From Pterois miles (taxonomy: Eukaryota > Chordata > Actinopteri > Perciformes > Scorpaenidae): a stretch of 64,000 bases of DNA. The notes under the pieces are model-generated. The model saw only the letters and a list, made by a program, of their open reading frames with translations. It was not told the DNA's origin and ran no database searches. Of this stretch, positions 56,936 to 64,000 are shown piece by piece. The DNA lies in assembly GCA_947000775.1 (NCBI GenBank), contig CAMQGK010000253.1, forward strand, positions 124,001-188,000. The letters are read 5' to 3'. The first letter of the stretch is position 1; each line of letters opens with the position of its first letter. The position numbers and the translations under genes were made by a program.

Positions 56936-57344
56936 ATCGGCTAACCTTGCACGGCAGCTGGAGTCTCGCGATATCACAAGATCACACAAGGATTGCGGAC
57001 AAGGATTATCATATGTCACATCAAAATCCTTCATTTTACAGCTAAACAGTAACTACAGGATGTTTCTGAAAACATTAGAGGAGAGAAATTTGATCAGAGC
57101 TGCCTAGTTTGACTGATCAGAGTTTTTGATTGATTGACAGCTGCTCAGAGACAGCAGGCTCCAGATCAGCTCTGATTGGTTGTTTTCCTCCGGTCTGTGA
57201 AATCTTGCAGATACCATTAAGATCACCAGAGGACATAGATAAACATGATTTCAGATTACCTGTCTCATGCACTACTGTCAGGATATAGTGACCATTTTTA
57301 TTTTAAATAATTGTTGGTCCAATTCTACCTACTGCAGCTTTAAT
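56936..57344 (-). mobile_element. GCTGCAG-ended element, left copy
   Basis: Its right edge ACCTACTGCAGCTTTAA (57328-57344) is the inverse of the left edge of 57704-58376. GACAGCTGCTCAGAGACAGC and AACAACCAATC-type blocks are shared in reverse complement. Confidence 0.75.
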
Positions 57345-57386
57345 TGGTCAGTAAGACTTTGATTTAGCATATGAAATTTAATCAAA

Positions 57387-57719
57387 GTGTTATCAAATAA
57401 TGAACTGAAGGGCATTGTAGATATCAGCAGGATGGAGTGTTTTCAGAGCATGTTTCAGAGCATGAATGAACAAGATAAACTGAGTCTAACTCACTCACTT
57501 AGAAACTCTCCAAAGAAGGATCCCAACATCAGGAAAAGAAAATCAACAATCGCAAGATGGTACAAAGCCTGTCCCACCATGGACTCCCAACACTGTGGAG
57601 AATATATAGACAGATTTAGACAGTTTATGAATGACCATGGATGTCTACTGACACCTACAAACACCTACAGAGTAATAGTGGTGTATTTTAAAGATGCCAA
57701 TAAAAGCTGCAGTGGGTGA
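57387..57719 (+). CDS. unrecognised 110-codon ORF between opposed elements
   Basis: An ATG-initiated frame with balanced composition: MLSNNELKGIVDIS, then MNEQDKLSLTHSLRN, then HCGEYIDRFRQFMNDHGCLL. I recognise no family. Its last few codons overlap the start of the 57704 element, and AATAAA occurs at 57698-57703. It may be a decayed exon, a processed pseudogene or chance. No promoter or splice signals stand out. Low confidence that it is a gene. Confidence 0.2.
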   Translation: MLSNNELKGIVDISRMECFQSMFQSMNEQDKLSLTHSLRNSPKKDPNIRKRKSTIARWYKACPTMDSQHCGEYIDRFRQFMNDHGCLLTPTNTYRVIVVYFKDANKSCSG

Positions 57720-58376
57720 GCAAATATATATATTTTTTTATATAAAATGGTCACTATGTCCTGACAGTAGTGCATGAGACAGGCAATCTGAAAAAAAAAG
57801 GCATCTGCAAGACTTCACAGACTGGAGGAAAACAACCAATCAGAGCCGAGCTGGAGCCTGTTGTCTCTGAGCAGCTGTCAATCACTCAAGAACTCTGAAC
57901 AAATGCTCAAACTAGGCGGCGCTGATCAAATATGAATCAATATTATGTCACGGTTAAGTCAATTTCTCACCTCAAATGTTTTCAGAAACATCTTGTACTG
58001 TGCAGTTTATCTGTAGAATTAGAAAGTTTGTGACATGGCAGCCATGTTGAGAACAGCTGTGGAAATACCAAGCACCGCCCACCAGCCGTAGCACAGCCAA
58101 TAGGTACGCTCTCTCTGGAATGACCTGTGTCTGCAGGGTTAGATTTTTAAAGCCTGAAAACGGAGACATGAGTCAATTACAATATGCTGAAAATGTCAAA
58201 GTCAACGTCATTGTCAATTCTGTGACATATACAGGACACAGAGGATCAAAATGCTGTTTCTCTCTGACCCACGGTGTAAACATATAATACTCAAACAAAC
58301 GGTTAAAATAACACAGCTGGCAACTAAGAGTTTAAAAAAGATTATTATGGAATATTCTGACTAATGCAGATTTAAT
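57704..58376 (+). mobile_element. GCTGCAG-ended element, right copy
   Basis: It begins AGCTGCAGTGGGTGAGCAAA and runs through GGTCACTATGTCCTGACAGT, GGAGGAAAACAACCAATCAG, GGAAATACCAAGCACCGCCC and CAATATGCTGAAA. It ends near CTAATGCAGATTTAATT. About 670 bp and non-coding. Fragments recur at 24.6, 56.9 and possibly 2.3 kb. Confidence 0.75.
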
Positions 58377-59424
58377 TGATAATCAATTAACATCCCTAGA
58401 ATTGGTGCAACCAGAGTACAGTTGTGTTTTTCTTAAAGGATTGAAAGAATGGTGAATATACTGTCGGATACGTTAAGCTTGACTCAAAATACCTTTTATG
58501 ATGGAGGGTCCCCTTTGTGCAAAATTCAATATTTATTTTACCTGATTTACAAAGGTGACTAAAAAACGCCTCTACTGTATTAAAGTGTTTTAAGCTCTCG
58601 ATGTTTTGCAGACCATATATATTCTCTTCTATAGACAGCTGACGGTGTCTTGGAACATGTTGCAGTGAAACTCCCCAAGTATGAACTGAACAAGCTCATG
58701 CATAAGAGCTTGGTAAGACTGTGGGTAAAATGAGATCTCCACCAAACCGTTTTCAGAAGACCTGGATGAAAATTCATATTCAGCCATGATTATACGGTAA
58801 CAATCATAGCACAGTGGGTTTGCATTTATATCATCTGCAAGGAATTATGCTTTTTATTTTCATTGCAGCCAAGAACCGTCTCTGCTGCATCCTTAGCCTT
58901 AACAAAAAGTCCAAAAGGTGTTATTTTCAATTTGACTCCCACAGATATTATGTCTGGTAAAATCTTTTGGTAATGACACTGTCTGGGTATATTTTTTTTA
59001 AATACCAGGGCTTTTACCCTTCCATAAACTTTTAGTAATTGGCAGACCAAACACAGAGCTCAGAGTGCGTGCGCAGATGTTTTGTTATGTATGTGTGTGA
59101 GGCTGCAGCATGTCCATTCATAACGTGTGTGTATTAGTCTTTCTGAGTATGTGTGATTGGACACACAAATGTGAATGAGCGGGCACATGAACGGATGCGC
59201 TCAGGAGTAATTGGTTTGGTCCGCAGAATCACCAGTGGAACAGCAGAGGACAGGAGGAGAGGAGAGAGAGAGGAGGGAGAGAGAGGATGCTTTGCTTCAG
59301 CTCATTAACCAACGCCTGTTAGCTTGGAAATAAATTGGGTGAGATTCCACCATTGGAGAGGCTGATTAGTTCATTTTTCTCCCCCCCTCCCGACTGATCC
59401 GTCGTAGGTGTAGTGAGGCAAGGC
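58377..59424. other. intergenic; GA-rich and unique stretches
   Basis: 59245-59290 is a GA-rich run. 59290-59400 is unique sequence without ORF. The remainder is unrecognised. Confidence 0.4.

Positions 59425-59470
<46 letters not shown>
59425..59470. repeat. (CT)n microsatellite
   Basis: About 23 CT units. Confidence 0.98.
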
Positions 59471-59473
<3 letters not shown>

Positions 59474-61281
59474 TACACACATGCCATGTGAGCCCGAGCA
59501 TGCATATGCTCAAACCAGCGGCCCATTGGTCCCGGAGCAGATGTGATTGAGACAAGTGTCAGATGACTTGCAGCCTGCCGCGGCTCAAAGGTCACCTAGA
59601 CCTACAGTATCTCTGCCTGCCAGGGCTCCCAGCCGGGGGTCGGCGCGCCATCCAGCAGGGCTGATGGCTGACAGAAAGCTTCCAGAATCAGGCAGGGCGA
59701 TGGGGATCGCTTAGAGGCTCAGAGCTTCTCCAACTTTTTGGGGTGAAAGACCCTTTTAAGGGGAGAAAATTTTCCCATAATAATCATAACACTAAAGCAT
59801 AATTCTTGCTAGCATTTGCACTCTTAGATGTTATTGGACTTAGTTGTATTCTAAAACTTTTCAACCTAAATATTTCAGACCTGGGTGCTTTGTAATCAGT
59901 TATCGCTTGTTGGCTAGCATCTGAAGACACATCGTCTCCCGGCGCTGCTCTTAATAAGACCAAACTTGTTGCATCCTGAGTGAAGTCATGACAGGTTGAT
60001 GTGATTTGTCACAGTCATATCGATGTTTCCATTGGCCCAAAGCTACCGTGGGTGGGAGTAATGGACACAGTATGCTTGTTTTATTGATACAAATGGTCTC
60101 CAAATGATGCAGCACAATTTAATAATTTTTAGTTAATTATTTCATGCCCCTTCCCCATTTTGAGAATCACTGGCTTAGGGCACTGGGAAGAAAACGAGAC
60201 AAAAATTGTCCTTTGTGACGCTGGTGGCTCTGCAAAGAAGTGGAGTGCTTTGCCAGCGATGGTTCTGGTCTACTCATCACTCCTAACATATGATTTTGAG
60301 ACATCATCTAGCCTTCCCTGTCATTGTGGCGGCAGCGGAAAATGCCCCTTCTGCAGTGTCGCCGGCATCAAGGCGGAATAGAGCATAAAAGCTGAAATTT
60401 GGAACATATCTAGTCATTTCGAAAAGCCTGGAATGTGGTTAACAGTATTAGCATGCTGTTCAAAACACCGGCTGAACACTTAACCAGGCTGAAAGGGGCC
60501 ATTGTCATCCTGAGTGAAAGCACCTCAATTTGGCAAGAAGTGCAACACAGAATGGAGATGATTTGTCAAAATAAGTATTTGCTGCAGTAATTGACTAGAA
60601 TGTGTGTTTAGCTGAGAAATTACCCACAGCAGCAGAAAAGCGGCAAAGCACTTCGCCATCTGTTTTGACGAGTTTGTCAGTACAAACACTGTACGCACGT
60701 GTATGTTCACACACTCGTACCCGCCTACACGCCGCTCATCAGCAGCAATGCATTAATAGATGTAGACACCCTGCATGCGTGAATGCACTGGTGAGCGCAA
60801 ATGCGTGATCAGGTGCATATTCAAGTGCTAATTTTGTGTACGGACACATGTGGCAGAATGGGCTTGTTCAAAACTACATGCACTAATGCACACTTGCGCG
60901 CACACACACTGTAATGGTCAATCACAGAATGGCCTGTCATCTTTTTCCCTCCACCGCTCCTCCCTCCTTAATAACATCATTAATCAGGAGTGTCAGCGCT
61001 GAGATATGGGTCGATAAACAATTTGGTGCAACATGCCTAATGGAAACCGGAGTCATTTAATATATTCACCTGCTTATAAATCCTACAGATTAGACCCTGC
61101 TGTCTGGTACCCGCCCACCCAAACGTGTTATGCAATATTTTCCCTAACGCGGAGAAACAGTTTAAAGATTTCTGTCCAAATCTCATTATGTTCTCTAGGG
61201 TTTTATCACGCTGCATACCTGACCTCAGCACCTGTTACACGCCTCAAAGTCTGGGTCATGTCTGTGAATTAAGTTTGATTT
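59471..61281. other. intergenic; one GC-rich unique island
   Basis: 59480-59710 is GC-rich and non-repetitive. 60160-60381 is a 73-codon ORF with no recognisable domain, probably chance. CACG/CACAC-rich sequence lies near 60690-60910. Confidence 0.35.
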
Positions 61282-61501
61282 TAAAGGAACAGTGTGTAAA
61301 AATCAGGGGGATATACTGTATTGGCAGAAATGCAATGTGATATTAAAGGGCAGGTCCTTTTATTTTTGAGGTTTTTATATTATGTTGTAGCTTTCCAGTG
61401 GTGTTCCTTATGTATTCAAATCTGAGTATATACTGTAGTGTCATAATGCTTTTTTTCCCCACATGACCTTATGAAGGTTTCTGCATGATGCTGCTGCTAC
61501 A

Positions 61502-61560
61502 TAGATAGATAGATACTTTATTCATCCCTGAGGGGAAATTCACACATTCTAGCAGTGTAC
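61502..61560 (-). mobile_element. LINE 3' tail with GATA repeat
   Basis: TAGATAGATAGATAC followed by TTTATTCATCCCTGAGGGGA is the reverse complement of a common fish LINE 3' end. The upstream extent (towards about 61800) is uncertain. Confidence 0.65.
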
Positions 61561-62029
61561 AGACACACGAAATTAAGGGCGTGCAATAAATAGTAAAAAG
61601 AGTTTAATAAAGTCCAGTGTAAACACATGTAAGCAAAGCAATGTACAACTGTGTGGATGCCACGTTAGTTTGAATCCCAATGTCACATAATGACATAAAC
61701 ACACTAACCGATCAATGAAGTGTTTGTCCGACAGCTCCTGTTTTCCTCGAAGTAAAATGACCTTGTCTTGACATCGGAGTATATCTGCTTCAATCCTCCC
61801 CATCGGCAAGGTAAAGCTGCAAAAATCTTGTAGTTAAAAATGTTGAAAAGTGTAGTGTACACTTAAACCAATAGATTGGCCAAAACATGTTTTTCTGCTG
61901 CTCCTGTCCACAGCAACGCCGTCAGATAGCCTGTTCTGACAGTAGCTTAAGCCTTTATATCATGGTCTTCCAGACCAGACCAGAACAGATCAGACCCAAT
62001 TCATAAAACAGTCATTTTACCTTGCAGAT

Positions 62030-62604
62030 TATAAGTGTTGATTATAAAGTATTTGTCACCCCTTCCTATTTCTTATATTTTTGCATATTTGTCATACTTA
62101 AATGTCTCAGATCATCAAAAAAAATTAATATTAGACAAAGATAACCTGAGTAAATAGAAAATCCAGTTTTTAAATGATGATTTTATTTATTAAGGGAAAA
62201 AAGATATCCAAACCTCCCTGGCCAAATGTCTAAAAGAAAATTGCCCAACTTGTTAAATATTCTAATTTAAATTAACTGTGATTAACCAATTTTTTTTTTT
62301 TTTTTGAAAACTGAGCTCAATTACACTCGCCACACCCAGACCTGTTGAATCAATAAATCACATAAATAGAACCTGCCTGACAAAGTGAAGGAGGCTAAAA
62401 GATCTTAAAAAGCAACACATCATGCTGCGATCTAAAGACTCAAGAACAGATGAGAAACAAAGTCACTGACATCTATCAGTCTGGAAAGAGCCATTTCTAA
62501 GGCTTTGGGACTCCAGCGAACGACGGTGAGAGCCACTATCCACAAACAGAGAAAACTTGGACCGGTGGTGAACTTTCCCAGGAGTGGCCACACAGATGGA
62601 TCTG
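62030..62604 (+). mobile_element. second Tc1-like element, deleted relic
   Basis: Non-coding 5' part (CAGATCATCAAAAAAAATTA, AAATGATGATTTTATTTATT) then the transposase N-terminus: MRNKVTDIYQSGKS (from 62450) and, after a frame break, AISKALGLQRTTVRATIHKQ with VVNFPRSG. The sequence stops soon after the helix-turn-helix region, so the catalytic domain and right end are gone. It is a different Tc1 family from 51.3 kb. Confidence 0.85.
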
Positions 62605-62899
62605 CCCTTTAATAATTACATTTTCTTTAGTTCTTCAGTGTATAAACACCTGAAGCTAAGAATCGTGTTTTTGTTACCTTAGAATGAGACGTTTATATCT
62701 ACATAGGGAGCAGGTCCTGTTCACGGAGTCCACCATGTTGCTCTGCCATGTTTCTACAGTAGCCCAGAATGGACAAACCAATTCCTGCTGCGACAGCCAT
62801 TCCTGTTTTTGCAGTAGCTGGCGTAGTTCTCCAGGGGGGAAGCTTCAATCTGCAACCTCACTGTTAGATGCTGCCAGATCCTGCACATTGCTCCTTTAA

Positions 62900-63544
62900 T
62901 GGATGAATTACCTATAAAATAAATGAGTTCTCTCATAAAGAATGTATTTTTTTACCAATTAACGTGCCAAATATTGTTAATGTGGCAGCTGGGCGGGTAG
63001 GTGATCATCTCAGTGTTTGTTGTTTTCATGTTGATCACTTCTGGTCACTTCTGGTCACTTCTACCATGTGCTTTGGCACATGGCAGATGTTTCATTCTGT
63101 TGCAACCTCACAGCTAGAAGCCACCATATCCTGCACCTTTAATTGGCGACTCTAAATTGCCCATAGGTGTGAATGGTTGTTGGTTTCTACATGTCGACCC
63201 GGGGATCGGCTCCAGCAACGAATGATAAGCAGGCATAGCCAGGGGATGGCTGTACACAGTAGTAGAAAATAACATGCAATGCATTCATTCATTACATTTT
63301 TGGAGTTTCATTTGTTAAAAATAAAAAAGTTTCAGAATTTTGGTGGAAACCATTTCAGCAGCATCTGTGGTCGATGATTAATTTGAGACACATGCACAGG
63401 CAGCAGCTCTGATGGGAATAGAATCACACTTTTTATTTGCCCACATCACACTCTCGAAAATGGATGTACAAAGTTGTGCACATAAACCACCATGGATTGA
63501 AAGAGTCCAAACTGGAGACTGTCTCTATAGTAAATGGCCAAGAT

Positions 63545-63545
<1 letters not shown>
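62900..63545. repeat. mixed repeat fragments
   Basis: CTTCTGGTCA repeats in tandem at 63039-63063. 63098-63143 is a right-end piece of the family split at 61-63 kb (GCAACCTCACAGCTAGAAGC). 63144-63255 is a decayed 3' piece of the SINE family (GACTCTAAATTGCCCATAGG, GGATCGGCTCCAGC). Confidence 0.55.

Positions 63546-63592
<47 letters not shown>
63546..63592. repeat. (CA)n microsatellite
   Basis: About 23 CA units. The overlapping His-Thr and Val-Cys ORFs on both strands are artefacts. Confidence 0.98.
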
Positions 63593-63595
<3 letters not shown>

Positions 63596-63812
63596 GGAGC
63601 ATCCAACTTTGTGGGTAACTGGTTGACACACTCATGCCAGACTGTTGGGGGGGAAGAGTGTTAACTGGATTAGTCATGCATACACAGCTTTGTGTGTGTT
63701 GTGTGTGTGTGTGTGGTTTTGTGTCCATACATCTATGGCTGCTGTCTGAATCACCTGATAAAATTTGATAAAAGTGGTGAAATACTTGATGATGCCCATA
63801 CTGTTATGTTAT

Positions 63813-64000
63813 TAGGGCTGTCAAAGTTAATGATGATAACGCATTAACGCAAACTTGTTTTAACGGCACTAAATTTTTTAATACATTTACTCAACATTTT
63901 ATATGATGTAATTTTTGAGGTTGTAGTGGGCTCAGTTTTAAAGCTAGAGTGAAGATACTGGCATCAAATGAAACTAGAAAACTTAAGGAATCCATGAATA
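63813..64000 (-). mobile_element. hAT-like element running off the window
   Basis: Starts TAGGGCTGTCAAAGTTAATG, the cleanest terminus of the family seen here, and continues to the window edge through GAAACTAGAAAACTTAAGGA. Confidence 0.75.

Larger units (their letters stand above)
61282..62899 (+). mobile_element. small element split by later insertions
   Basis: Left part 61282-61346 (TTAAAGGAACAGTGTGTAAA) and right part about 62605-62899 (ACATAGGGAGCAGGTCCTGT, TGTTTCTACAGTAGCCCAGA, TGCACATTGCTCCTTTAA) belong to one family. The two ends are inverted (AAAGGAACAGTGTG against CACATTGCTCCTTT). Between them lie a LINE tail and a Tc1 relic. Confidence 0.7.

Noticed and set aside
60160..60381. 73-codon ORF with CHCGGSGKCPFC
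   Set aside because: The Cys pattern is suggestive, but there is no second half of any zinc-binding domain and no flanking gene structure.
62684..62899. 71-codon ORF MRRLYLHREQVLFTEST...
   Set aside because: Lies wholly within a dispersed small DNA element (right part of the split element).
1..64000. CRISPR array, bacterial operon or prophage
   Set aside because: The window is eukaryotic: spliced gene, microsatellites and vertebrate transposons. No direct-repeat/spacer arrays seen.

Overview
The window is from a vertebrate nuclear genome, almost certainly a teleost fish. It has long GT-AG introns, low overall GC, long TG/CA, TA and CT microsatellites, and many fish-type repeats (Tc1-like elements, BED-finger hAT relics, small hAT-like elements, a tRNA-derived SINE, 3' ends of non-LTR retrotransposons). 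Only one protein-coding gene can be supported.

Positions 1297-19754 (+) hold the last 27 coding exons of nomo (nodal modulator, pM5), the ER-membrane partner of nicalin and TMEM147. All 27 exons join in one open frame of 1,090 codons ending in TGA at 19752-19754. Every intron is GT-AG and every phase matches. The family is about 1,220 residues long, so roughly 130 N-terminal residues (signal peptide and the first domain) lie on exons left of the window. The visible part has at least ten recurrences of a beta-sandwich motif (G-x-F-x-F-x-x-L-x-P-G-x-Y), a charged Q/E/R-rich segment, one C-terminal membrane helix and a short basic cytosolic tail. A 3' UTR follows, with a possible AATAAA at 20779-20784. 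The introns are loaded with repeats, above all a hAT-like family (ends TAGGGCTGTC / GACAGCCCTA) present in both orientations.

From about 20.8 kb to the end (about 43 kb) I see no convincing gene. This part holds a mosaic of transposable-element relics, often nested: a 1,190-bp Tc1-like element (51271-52460) inserted into a foldback element with a TA duplication; foldback elements with arms of several hundred bases (15617-16248 inside nomo, 28012-28894 outside); BED-type hAT relics near 40.2, 43.8 and 46.3 kb; a SINE at 40.9 kb; non-LTR 3' ends at 3.4, 23.1, 31.5 and 61.5 kb; and a small element split by two later insertions at 61.3-62.9 kb. Between them are islands of non-repetitive, somewhat GC-richer sequence without ORFs, which could be regulatory elements of a gene outside the window. 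That is inference and needs cross-species alignment.

I did not find a new multi-gene system. The most worthwhile observations are the inverted hAT-like copies flanking nomo exons w25-w26, the nested Tc1 insertion with its implied DD36E spacing, an unrecognised 110-codon ORF between two opposed elements at 57.4 kb, and a promoter-like stretch with a C-x2-C-bearing ORF and a splice donor at 23.4-24.0 kb.
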